DNA from: an uncultured Granulosicoccaceae bacterium
Lineage (GTDB): Bacteria; Pseudomonadota; Gammaproteobacteria; Granulosicoccales; Granulosicoccaceae
Direction of reading: 5' to 3'
DNA: 32,191 nt
NCBI GenBank assembly: GCA_938028465.1
Contig: CALJAA010000166.1
Coordinates: 1-32,191, forward strand
The number at the start of each line of letters is the position of its first letter. The stretch's first letter is position 1. A program made the translations under genes and the position numbers. This document shows positions 20,301-27,347 of this stretch, one piece after another. The notes beneath the pieces are model-generated. The model did not search any database. It had not been told where the DNA came from and was given only the letters and a program-made list of their open reading frames with translations.

Positions 20301-20411
20301 CCTTTCATTCAAGGCCGCTGAAATCGTATCGATCACCAGCTTAGGATAGTGAGTGTACTCATCGGTCAGTATGGCTATGGTGCCATTGACTTGATGATTT
20401 ATAGAGCTCAT
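17328..20411 (-). CDS. LacI-type sensor–GGDEF–EAL c-di-GMP enzyme
   Basis: The 1027-residue protein begins with a LacI/periplasmic-binding type ligand domain (residues 8-300; GTIAILTDEY, AIVAANDLMALSAARAI, IAVTGFDDTP). There is no helix-turn-helix, signal peptide or membrane helix, so it should be cytosolic. A helical linker and a GAF-like region span about 310-570. GGDEF follows, with RLGGDEF at 665-671, then EAL with EALMRW at 795-800. The EAL catalytic set is complete: NLS, ELEITESG, IDDFGTGYSS, LKIDRSF and AEGVE. The GGDEF signature is intact, but no RxxD inhibitory site precedes it. Both cyclase and phosphodiesterase activity are possible. The ligand is unknown, probably a sugar or similar small molecule. 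No clear Shine-Dalgarno. Confidence 0.93.
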   Translation of the reverse strand: MSSINHQVNGTIAILTDEYTHYPKLVIDTISAALNERGYGLLCIAGRELSQCDDRDGARPACNAIYALAHSRRIKGLISISGSIGHSVDADVLERFLTQFNIPKISLNASTTGVPSVLLDDLTGMRQLMCHLLNDDSRQRIAYIRGYDNDPYSLRRETVFREVMTEYNRAIDEALFIKGNYDKFETYAAVTELLQVSAPPDAIVAANDLMALSAARAISAEGFRIPNDIAVTGFDDTPDATKNAPALTTVRQPIESIAISCVELLLETIRGYSQDGYTQNKDTKQTPDVVIVDNELIVRGSTKSQSDDGAATINYSVEKIRGDLVLSLAGLIVPNGVSISDVTQAYWESLLTGNNKLFDYIEQHLDTSIKYEDIHWWSNLSHQLTYHTEIMLLQQSGEQYEQFVLTILAQIRERAWSVSLDHEFEMHRAEIVQNRMQLQMSSCTEFGEILHVLADWLETLGVERSFLIKFSKPALQPSERANLVHVFRQGMVEACTDETFLAVDLLPASLQRELTNGLLIMCPVHAGEKLFGFLLIDPSDQEHLDLESTANSIGNAMRNRYLIETLEQQKNSLESANSELYTLARYDALTGLPNRLNFQQELARQCRQAAKISRKFAVLFIDLDGFKHINDTLGHGAGDHLLQAVAARLEALFESAVSPSVFIARLGGDEFTLIIDQAERKGEITSVIDKILCELSNSFEIEKQTLAVTGSVGCAFFPDDGVNAETLVKHADTAMYHAKAQGKNCMAYFSTDMGVEERVFLRIDQEMRSAIYNNEFQLYYQPKIDLASGEVCGVEALMRWVVDTPEGTIFHSMPDEFIPIAESTGFISQLDLYALEQACRVARQWELKGQAISVAVNLSVQLLQKSDFIEQVSKILKMTQLTATLLELEITESGVMTQVEANVVKLGQLRDMGIRVSIDDFGTGYSSLSYLKKLPINSLKIDRSFIFDLDNTDDEGSVDVSIVRSVIALGKSLELNLIAEGVETESQMRLITEMGCEQAQGYYFAKPLQLQALEAWLDNGRCDTKVA

Positions 20412-20842
20412 GTTGGGCTGATACTACTCGTGAGTAAATATTGATGTTCTGACGTCATCATGCCGATATCCGTTCGACGCTGCTAAACGCATCTGCTATT
20501 TATAGTTTCGGCCGGCGCTTGGTGCACCTTTGCTTGGGGATACGTGTGCTGTCGCAATTCGCACGAATGGTTAAAATGCAGGAGGCCCTTATCGACTAAT
20601 TGTGTGATTACAGTCGCAGTAATTACCGTTGTGTTACATGGCATTCAAAGCTATACCTGCACTCAAAATAAATATCATAATCAGGAGTGCACACGTTTTC
20701 ATTTTCGTATTCAAATTCCATTCTGATTTCAATTGTTGTTTCCAGCAATAGGTTTAGGTTTATAAACTCTGGCGGCAGTGCTTAGCTTTAAACTGAGTAA
20801 CATTGAACGAAGGATGTAATTTGTAGAAGGAAGCGTGACACA
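20412..20842. other. Intergenic region upstream of the GGDEF-EAL gene
   Basis: I find no gene here; a 60-codon reading frame at 20544-20726 looks random. Two short inverted repeats lie just upstream of the GGDEF-EAL start: TACTC-GT-GAGTA at 20425-20436 and TGACGTCA at 20450-20457. They could be operator sites. A TATAAA-like -10 on the minus strand sits near 20500-20505 without a good -35. Confidence 0.4.
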
Positions 20843-20884
20843 ACAAAAAAAGCCCCGCTGCCAATAAAGGCTGCGAGGCTTTTG
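20843..20884 (-). terminator. Intrinsic terminator after ahcY
   Basis: On the minus strand AGCCTCGCAGCC and GGCAGCGGGGCT form a strong GC-rich stem (one A-A mismatch, one wobble) around loop TTTATT, followed by a run of seven T. It lies just after the ahcY stop. The opposite strand ends in TTTT after the stem, so it may work in both directions. Confidence 0.88.
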
Positions 20885-20909
20885 CTTGCTTAACTACTCA
20901 GCTGAGTGC

Positions 20910-22199
20910 TTAGTAGCGATAAGTTTCTGGCTTAAATGGGCCTGCGTTGTCAATACCTAAGTAATCAGACTGATCTTTTCGTAGCTCAGTTAAGTTAGCG
21001 CCTATCTTCGCAAGGTGCAATGCTGCAACCTTCTCATCAAGTGCCTTAGGTAGTACGTGTACATCCACACTGTATTGATCAGCACGTTCCCATAGTTCTA
21101 GCTGAGCCAATACCTGGTTAGTGAAAGATGCTGACATGACAAAGCTAGGATGGCCCGTTGCACAACCTAGGTTAACTAGGCGACCTTCAGCCAACAAGGT
21201 AATACGCTTGCCGTCAGGGAAGATTACTTGATCAACCTGTGGCTTAACGTTTTCCCATGTGTATTGCTTAAGGCCAGCAACGTCAATCTCGTTATCAAAG
21301 TGACCGATGTTACAAACGATAGATTCGTTCTTCATCTTAGCCATGTGATCATGAGTGATAACATTAACGTTACCTGTTGCAGTTACAAAGATGTCGGCCT
21401 GGTCAGCTACGTCATCCATGCGCACTACGCGATAACCTTCCATCGCCGCTTGCAACGCGCAGATAGGATCAACTTCAGTCACCATGACTGATGCACCCAT
21501 GCCACTAAACGCTTGAGCACAACCCTTACCTACGTCACCGTAGCCAAGTACCACTGCAGTTTTACCTGCAATCATTACATCAGTTGCGCGCTTGATGCCA
21601 TCAAGCAGTGATTCACGACAACCGTACAGGTTATCAAACTTAGATTTAGTCACTGAATCATTAACGTTTATCGCAGGCACTTTCAACTTGCCAGCTTTAG
21701 CCATCTCATAAAGACGATGAACACCAGTTGTTGTTTCTTCCGACAAACCTTTAACGTCCGCTAGTAGCTCGGGATAATCTTCGTGCATCATCACGGTTAG
21801 ATCGCCACCATCATCAAGAATCAAGTTTGGCAACCAACCATCAGGGCCTTTGATCGTCTGGTGGATACACCAGTTGAATTCTTCTTCAGTCTCGCCTTTC
21901 CAAGCAAACGTCGGAATACCCGCTGCTGCCATTGCTGCCGCTGCGTGATCCTGTGTTGAAAAAATGTTGCATGAAGACCAACGAAGTGTTGCACCCAAGT
22001 CAACCAGTGTTTCCATCAACACAGCGGTTTGGATTGTCATGTGTAGGCAACCCGCAATGCGAGCACCTTCTAGTGGCTTCTTGCCTTTGAACTCTTCACG
22101 TAGTGCCATCAAACCAGGCATCTCGTGCTCGGCCATGGCAATTTCCATGCGACCAAAATCAGCTTGGCTGATATCAGCAACTTTGTAATCTGTACTCAT
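20910..22199 (-). CDS. ahcY: Adenosylhomocysteinase
   Basis: The enzyme reversibly hydrolyses S-adenosylhomocysteine to adenosine and homocysteine, relieving product inhibition of methyltransferases. At 429 residues it is the shorter bacterial type. The NAD-binding loop is [15 protein letters not shown]. Substrate and structural motifs include [33 protein letters not shown] and the C-terminal PFKPETYRY tail that closes the cofactor site. It lies 33 bases after metK in the same direction and is followed by a strong terminator, so metK-ahcY is a methyl-cycle operon. No SAH riboswitch is seen in the short gap. Confidence 0.98.
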   Translation of the reverse strand: MSTDYKVADISQADFGRMEIAMAEHEMPGLMALREEFKGKKPLEGARIAGCLHMTIQTAVLMETLVDLGATLRWSSCNIFSTQDHAAAAMAAAGIPTFAWKGETEEEFNWCIHQTIKGPDGWLPNLILDDGGDLTVMMHEDYPELLADVKGLSEETTTGVHRLYEMAKAGKLKVPAINVNDSVTKSKFDNLYGCRESLLDGIKRATDVMIAGKTAVVLGYGDVGKGCAQAFSGMGASVMVTEVDPICALQAAMEGYRVVRMDDVADQADIFVTATGNVNVITHDHMAKMKNESIVCNIGHFDNEIDVAGLKQYTWENVKPQVDQVIFPDGKRITLLAEGRLVNLGCATGHPSFVMSASFTNQVLAQLELWERADQYSVDVHVLPKALDEKVAALHLAKIGANLTELRKDQSDYLGIDNAGPFKPETYRY

Positions 22200-22232
22200 T
22201 AGTAGTAATTCCTAGTTTTATTCAATACTGAA

Positions 22233-23399
22233 TTAAATACCGGCCGCTTGACGTAAAGCATCAGCACGGTCCGTTTTTTCCCAAGTAAAATCTGCATGCT
22301 CACGACCAAAGTGGCCATACGCAGCAGTTTGACGGTATATCGGACGTAATAAATCAAGCATGGTCACGATGCCGTATGGACGTAGGTCAAACACGTCGCC
22401 GACGATATCTTCGATCTTGCGATCGTCAACTTTGCCGGTACCAAACGTGTCAACTGTAATAGAGGTTGGGCGAGCCACACCGATTGCATAGGAAACTTGA
22501 ATCTCGCATTTGTCAGCAAGGCCAGCAGCAACAATATTTTTGGCGACATAACGCCCAGCATAAGCAGCAGAACGATCAACCTTTGATGGATCTTTACCTG
22601 AGAACGCACCACCACCGTGTCGAGCCATACCACCGTAAGTGTCTACAATGATTTTACGACCCGTTAGGCCGCAATCACCAACTGGGCCACCGATAACAAA
22701 GTTACCCGTTGGGTTGATGTGGATGTTTTCGCTTGGGCATTCAGCTAACCAAGTTGGAGGCAAGATGGGCTTGATAATGTTTTCCATCACACCTTCACGC
22801 AAATCAGATAATGAAATATCTGGATCGTGCTGTGTGGACAATACAACCGCATCTATCGCAACTGGCTTGCCATCTTGATAGCGAAGCGTTACTTGGCTTT
22901 TCGCATCAGGGCGCAACCATGGCAAAGTGCCTTCTTTACGCATCTTGGCTTGTTGTTCTACCAATCGATGTGAATAAGTAATGGGTGCAGGCATTAAAAC
23001 GTCAGTTTCGTTGTTGGCATAACCAAACATCAAACCTTGATCGCCAGCACCCTGCTCTTCGGGAGCAGCTCGATCAACACCCTGTGCAATGTCTACTGAT
23101 TGTTTACCAATGCCGTTTAATACTGCGCAGGTTGCGCCATCAAAACCAACATCCGAACGGTCATAACCAATTTCTAATACTGTTTTACGGACTAAGTCCT
23201 CTAGGTCAACATAGGCCGAGGTAGTCACCTCACCTGCAATGACAACCAAACCGGTTTTAACCATAGTCTCAACAGCAACACGCGAACCCGGATCTTGGGC
23301 TAGCAGTGAATCCAAAACCGCGTCAGATATCTGATCGGCCATCTTATCCGGATGTCCCTCTGAGACGGATTCGGACGTAAATATGTAATCTTTAGCCAT
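22233..23399 (-). CDS. metK: S-adenosylmethionine synthetase
   Basis: MetK makes S-adenosylmethionine from methionine and ATP. The 388-residue length is typical. Diagnostic motifs include [20 protein letters not shown] at the N terminus, [12 protein letters not shown] (the GAGDQG hexapeptide), [19 protein letters not shown] (phosphate loop) and [20 protein letters not shown]. It heads the metK-ahcY operon. A candidate promoter lies 60-90 bases upstream with an inverted repeat over its -10 element. The short leader leaves little room for a SAM riboswitch, and none was recognised. Confidence 0.98.
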   Translation of the reverse strand: MAKDYIFTSESVSEGHPDKMADQISDAVLDSLLAQDPGSRVAVETMVKTGLVVIAGEVTTSAYVDLEDLVRKTVLEIGYDRSDVGFDGATCAVLNGIGKQSVDIAQGVDRAAPEEQGAGDQGLMFGYANNETDVLMPAPITYSHRLVEQQAKMRKEGTLPWLRPDAKSQVTLRYQDGKPVAIDAVVLSTQHDPDISLSDLREGVMENIIKPILPPTWLAECPSENIHINPTGNFVIGGPVGDCGLTGRKIIVDTYGGMARHGGGAFSGKDPSKVDRSAAYAGRYVAKNIVAAGLADKCEIQVSYAIGVARPTSITVDTFGTGKVDDRKIEDIVGDVFDLRPYGIVTMLDLLRPIYRQTAAYGHFGREHADFTWEKTDRADALRQAAGI

Positions 23400-23450
23400 T
23401 GCTGTGCATCTCTCGTTTGTAAGGCGCGCTTATTGTACATTCAAATACAT

Positions 23451-23487
23451 AAAGAAATCTTTATATTTCTTAAAACCCTTGTTACAA
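23451..23487 (-). promoter_or_regulatory. Candidate metK promoter with overlapping inverted repeat
   Basis: On the minus strand TTGTAA (23482-23487) and TATAAA (23460-23465) are separated by 16 bases. An inverted repeat AAGAAAT (23452-23458) / ATTTCTT (23465-23471) covers the -10, which could be an operator. Motif match only. Confidence 0.45.
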
Positions 23488-23601
23488 AAGGGCTGCAGAC
23501 GAAGTGATTGTCAATAATCAAGCGCTTTAGCGTTCAAGACTGATGCCAAGTGGCGGGTTAATTTGAATTAAGTAGTGGTGTGGGGGTTATTGTCACCGCT
23601 T

Positions 23602-23677
23602 TCATCCCCGCGGGGATGACAACTGTGCAGGGATGACTAAAGCGCGGGGATGGCAGCAGTTCGTGGATGGCAACAAC
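23602..23677. repeat. 17-bp tandem repeat array beginning in a perfect palindrome
   Basis: TCATCCCCGCGGGGATGA (23602-23619) is a perfect 18-bp palindrome of the same family as 4394-4421. From 23610 four 17-bp units follow at exact spacing (23610, 23627, 23644, 23661). Their cores are GCGGGGATGAC, GCAGGGATGAC, GCGGGGATGGC and TCGTGGATGGC, each followed by an A-rich tail such as AACTGT or AACAAC. The array runs right up to the stop codon of the lipoprotein gene. Confidence 0.8.
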
Positions 23678-25149
23678 TATTTACGACGAACAAAACTAGG
23701 CAGCTCAATCACATAAGTATCAACCGAGCCTGAGTCGTACCAGTCTGAGCCGAATAATATGCGAGTGCCCGAAGGGCTAATGGTGGCGTGGGGTTCGCCA
23801 AAATAACCGTAATAACCACCCTTCTCTGCGTGCTTGGCGTACGAGCGATGCTGGGCCAAGCGGCAAACCACTTCGTTATCAGGGTCAGTATTCGCTAAGT
23901 AGATTTCAGAAAACAGCACCGGCGCTTTGCGGCCATTTTCAAAATAATTTACCTGGGGTGAGCCCACGCTCGACATGGCTACCCAACCTGGCTTTTTATA
24001 AGCCTGCGCCGAGACATGTGTACCGCTGGTGGTATACGGATACCCTTTTGCTTCATTAATGATCGGCCGGCATTTGCCGGTTTCGAGATTGTGCTCGACT
24101 AAGTGCCCAACCCCTTGCCAAATATCGCCGTCGCATCCGTTGGGAGATGGGTCAAAAACCGTTTGGAAAATCGCATCCTGACCATCATGCGTCAGGCCAA
24201 CATTAGAGTGCTCAGCCGCTTTCGCCATATCTAAGCGATGTTCAACTGTCTCTAAATCAAGCGATAGTGCATTGCCTTGAAACCAAAACCGCTTACCGCT
24301 TGGCGAAGGAGTTGGTGCTGTCCAAGGTAGCCATTTTGAACCTTCGCCGATCGGCTTAACAATCGTCTCATCGGTACTAATACGATATGACAACATGATG
24401 TATGACAGGTCTGTCAAACGGCAACGAAAGCCAAACAAGTCATCATCTAGTGATTGCATGTGGATATCACCACCGCCACTCGGTTTGCCTCGAGGGCCAC
24501 AATGGTTTGAAAAATCTTTAATGAGCGTTGAATTGTTATTCTTGATGTTATAGCGCTTGAACTGACCAAAGTCGCCAGAAAAGGCACTGACATAAAAGAA
24601 CTCATTAGGGTCACTGTGGCTCCAGAAGATTTCCTCTATGTCGGATGGAATCATCTGTAATTGGCGAATGGGCTCGTAAGTTTGACCATCAACCAACATA
24701 TGCCCGCTACCGGAAGCCGTCTTTTGAAACAGAATCATTAATGACTCATCGGCATTCCATGCCTGCATCGTGCTGTAATTTGGCTTTCGAACTTCTCCAA
24801 ACTTACTATCGGTGATACGAGTGATATGCGTACCAAAGGCAGGGTCTTTATAGGTTTTTAAAAATGGTGGTTTTGCAACAGGCTTAATATGAACACGATC
24901 AGTATGGGTAACCATGCCTTCGCACAAATTAATGTCGTTGGGTTTTAGCGCAACTTTGGCAATAACTCCAGCTTTCGACAACGGCTTTTCCGGGGCAAGT
25001 TCAACAACAAACGGCGTCGACACTGGCTGTTTTGCTGCTTTTTGTGTACCGTTTGCTGGCGCGCCGGTTGATTCTTCTAAAGAATCGTATCCACAGCTAG
25101 CAAGTGATGATAGAGATACTGAAATTGCAAAGAGAGTTAGTAAGCGCAT
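23677..25149 (-). CDS. Beta-propeller lipoprotein (TolB / oligogalacturonate-lyase-like)
   Basis: From the ATG at 25149 the protein is 490 residues with a lipoprotein signal peptide, MRLLTLFAISVSLSSLASC; the lipobox is LASC and C19 is acylated. No Asp follows at +2, so outer-membrane sorting is likely. A TTG-started form 23 residues longer would bury the signal and is not preferred. After a low-complexity linker the chain shows repeated beta-propeller blades, e.g. QAWNADESLMILFQKT, TPSPSGKRFWFQGNALSLD and EPHATISPSGTRILFGSDW. These resemble PD40/TolB-like or oligogalacturonate-lyase-type propellers. No catalytic assignment is possible from this. It stands alone between metK and ssb. Confidence 0.8.
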   Translation of the reverse strand: MRLLTLFAISVSLSSLASCGYDSLEESTGAPANGTQKAAKQPVSTPFVVELAPEKPLSKAGVIAKVALKPNDINLCEGMVTHTDRVHIKPVAKPPFLKTYKDPAFGTHITRITDSKFGEVRKPNYSTMQAWNADESLMILFQKTASGSGHMLVDGQTYEPIRQLQMIPSDIEEIFWSHSDPNEFFYVSAFSGDFGQFKRYNIKNNNSTLIKDFSNHCGPRGKPSGGGDIHMQSLDDDLFGFRCRLTDLSYIMLSYRISTDETIVKPIGEGSKWLPWTAPTPSPSGKRFWFQGNALSLDLETVEHRLDMAKAAEHSNVGLTHDGQDAIFQTVFDPSPNGCDGDIWQGVGHLVEHNLETGKCRPIINEAKGYPYTTSGTHVSAQAYKKPGWVAMSSVGSPQVNYFENGRKAPVLFSEIYLANTDPDNEVVCRLAQHRSYAKHAEKGGYYGYFGEPHATISPSGTRILFGSDWYDSGSVDTYVIELPSFVRRK

Positions 25150-25316
25150 AGCCTTCACTGGCGTGTTGATGTCAAATTTGACATGTTTGTCGATGTGGAG
25201 CATCAAGCTTTTATGCAACCAGTTTGTTACATATACCGAGCAGCGCCGATAAAACTATCAGCGCTGCGCGGGTTTGTCGTATTAGATAACGATCAGTTAC
25301 CTTTAAAAACCACTAC

Positions 25317-25778
25317 TTAGAATGGGATGTCGTCATCAAACTCAGCACCAGCAGGCGCTGCCATCGCGGGCTGCTGAGGCGGTCGTTGCTGTTGTTGGTT
25401 ATTTGATGGCCTAAAATCTCCACCATTATTATCACTCGGTCGACCACCTAACAGCTGAAGGTTATTAGCAATTACCTGCGTGCTGTAACGATCTTCACCT
25501 GTCTTTTTATCTTGATACTTATCCGTACGGATAGAACCTTCGATATAAACCTGCGAACCCTTCTTGCAGTATTCGCCAGCTATCTCACCAAGCCGGTTGA
25601 ACAAGGTCACGCGATGCCATTCGGTGCGCTCTTGTTTTTGCCCAGTGTTTTTGTCTGTCCAGCCTTCTGATGTGGCGATATTGATAGTCGCAACGGCACT
25701 GCCGCTAGGGGTATATCTCACTTCCGGATCTGCACCCAGATTGCCCACCAAAATAACCTTGTTTACACCTCGTGCCAT
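25317..25778 (-). CDS. ssb: Single-stranded DNA-binding protein
   Basis: SSB coats single-stranded DNA during replication, recombination and repair. The 153-residue protein has an N-terminal OB fold (residues 1-110; [57 protein letters not shown]). A Gln/Pro-rich flexible linker follows, with the conserved acidic tip DDDIPF that recruits partner proteins. It follows the MFS gene in the same direction, and uvrA lies divergently beyond it. This ssb/MFS/uvrA arrangement is common in gammaproteobacteria. Confidence 0.97.
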   Translation of the reverse strand: MARGVNKVILVGNLGADPEVRYTPSGSAVATINIATSEGWTDKNTGQKQERTEWHRVTLFNRLGEIAGEYCKKGSQVYIEGSIRTDKYQDKKTGEDRYSTQVIANNLQLLGGRPSDNNGGDFRPSNNQQQQRPPQQPAMAAPAGAEFDDDIPF

Positions 25779-25839
25779 GATTTGTTTCTCCTGTAAATGA
25801 TTAGCGCCCGTCCGTGGCGCGGTTCCAGTTTACCGCAAG

Positions 25840-27198
25840 CTAGGCTGCCGGGGTATTGCTGAACTGTGACTTGTCGATCTTTAGGTAGGCAACGCCCTCA
25901 TCCAAGGCCACTGCCACCTCTGCAACACCAGCCAAATTGGATAATTCGGAGGCAATTGCTGCCTCCCCACTGGCCAATTGACTCTCTGAGAGCACCTGTC
26001 GTAGCCGACTTAGCTTGGCTGGGCGCTTAAAACCCAGCAACACCACTATCCACACCAGGCAAGCGACAGCCAGAACAATAAACAATCGTGGCGCATCCGC
26101 CACACCCAGCAACCAACCCCCACCTGCACCACCCACAAAGGCACCCATAAATTGGCTACTGGCGTATATGCCTGTGGCACTTCCACGAGAGGCCGCCGGT
26201 GCAATGCGAGAAACCAGCGATGGCAGTAAGGCTTCCATCGTGCTGAAAAAGCCGAAAAATAAGGCCATACCGATCACCAACATGGTGATCTGCGTAGAGA
26301 ACTGAGAGAACAGTAAAAGTGACGCCATTAAGCCTGCGATACAGGTGATCAAAACGCCGCGCATCATTTTGCGCTCAGCCAACATGAGTAACGGGATCAG
26401 CATGACGATGGCAGCAGCAAATGAGCCTAGATAAAGCTTCCAATGTTGATCGGCAGGCAAACCACTTTTAACCAACAATGGTGGCACCGCTACAAACGTG
26501 GCCGTCACTAATACATGCAAATAAAAGATACTGAAATCTAAACGCAGCAATTGCGGATGCCGCAGTAGTTCAAACACAGTTGAGGCTTTAGCACTGGTAT
26601 CAGCAGCAAACCCACCTTTTTCTGGATCTGGCACTAAAAAGTACAACACCAACAAACCCAGTACCGCCATGCCGCCAGTGAACCAAAACAGCCAAGCAAT
26701 CGATAACCATTTAATTAAGATGGGCCCAATCATTAAGGCCAATAGAAAAGAGAAGCCAATACTAGCGCCAAGCATCGCCATCATCTTGGTTCGTTGATCA
26801 TCACGACTTAAGTCAGCCGCCAGAGCCATGAGCACCGCGGCGATTGCACCGGAACCCTGCAAGGCGCGACCAAAGATCACCCAGTAGATTGACTCGGATA
26901 AGGCCGCAACGGCACTACCCGCGATCATCAGGATTAGCCCAGCAGCAATAACGGGTTTACGACCAATCTTGTCACTTAATCGACCAAATGGAATTTGTAG
27001 AATGGCTTGGAACAAGCCATACACGCCAATGGCCAAGCCAATCAAAAACGGTGTGCTGTGCTGGTAATCGGTGGCCAGCAAACTGAATACCGGCAGGACG
27101 ACAAACAGGCCCAGCATCCGCGTCAGGTAGATCAGTGAGAGCGACCACGCTGCGCGTTTTTCAGATGGCAGCATGCCAGTTGACGGAGTGTTAGACAA
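25840..27198 (-). CDS. MFS transporter, YajR-like
   Basis: The 452-residue inner-membrane protein has 12 predicted helices of the major facilitator superfamily, with motif A as PFGRLSDKIGRKPVI after helix 2. The C-terminal soluble tail (LSNLAGVAEVAVALDEGVAYLKIDKSQF region; note GVAYLKIDKSQF) resembles the ferredoxin-like YAM domain of YajR, so a drug- or metabolite-efflux role is plausible but unproven. The start is ATG followed by SNTPSTGMLPSEKRA, an N-terminal tail before helix 1. It sits between ssb and divergent uvrA. Confidence 0.9.
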   Translation of the reverse strand: MSNTPSTGMLPSEKRAAWSLSLIYLTRMLGLFVVLPVFSLLATDYQHSTPFLIGLAIGVYGLFQAILQIPFGRLSDKIGRKPVIAAGLILMIAGSAVAALSESIYWVIFGRALQGSGAIAAVLMALAADLSRDDQRTKMMAMLGASIGFSFLLALMIGPILIKWLSIAWLFWFTGGMAVLGLLVLYFLVPDPEKGGFAADTSAKASTVFELLRHPQLLRLDFSIFYLHVLVTATFVAVPPLLVKSGLPADQHWKLYLGSFAAAIVMLIPLLMLAERKMMRGVLITCIAGLMASLLLFSQFSTQITMLVIGMALFFGFFSTMEALLPSLVSRIAPAASRGSATGIYASSQFMGAFVGGAGGGWLLGVADAPRLFIVLAVACLVWIVVLLGFKRPAKLSRLRQVLSESQLASGEAAIASELSNLAGVAEVAVALDEGVAYLKIDKSQFSNTPAA

Positions 27199-27250
27199 AA
27201 ACCCAATAGCCCTGAGTGGTGGATAAAGCGTTATATTAGCAACACGATTT

Positions 27251-27270
27251 GGCCGCTAATACCAGCGGCC
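27251..27270. promoter_or_regulatory. Perfect inverted repeat between MFS gene and uvrA
   Basis: GGCCGCT (27251-27257) and AGCGGCC (27264-27270) are separated by AATACC. The repeat lies in the divergent promoter region. It could be an operator or a hairpin; no flanking T-run supports a terminator. No LexA-type CTGT-N8-ACAG box was found here. Confidence 0.4.
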
Positions 27271-27347
27271 CATGTTAGCAGTTATGTGGCTGGGTGTTAG
27301 TTTACCGAGCTGTCTAATTTGCGCAGCTAGGCCAACCAACGCCCCTT

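Noticed and set aside
20544-20726. 60-codon reading frame on the plus strand between the GGDEF-EAL gene and ahcY
   Set aside because: GTG start without Shine-Dalgarno, no recognisable domain, and a composition that looks random.
22200-22232. SAH riboswitch before ahcY, or SAM riboswitch before metK
   Set aside because: The metK-ahcY gap is only 33 bases, and the metK leader is short without recognisable aptamer motifs.
23602-23677. Short CRISPR-like repeat array
   Set aside because: Units are 17 bp and directly adjacent, with no unique spacers, and no cas genes are nearby; it is a tandem repeat.
27199-27347. LexA (SOS) box between the MFS gene and uvrA
   Set aside because: No CTGT-N8-ACAG could be found; AGCTGTCTAATTTGCGCAG has the wrong spacing and half-site.
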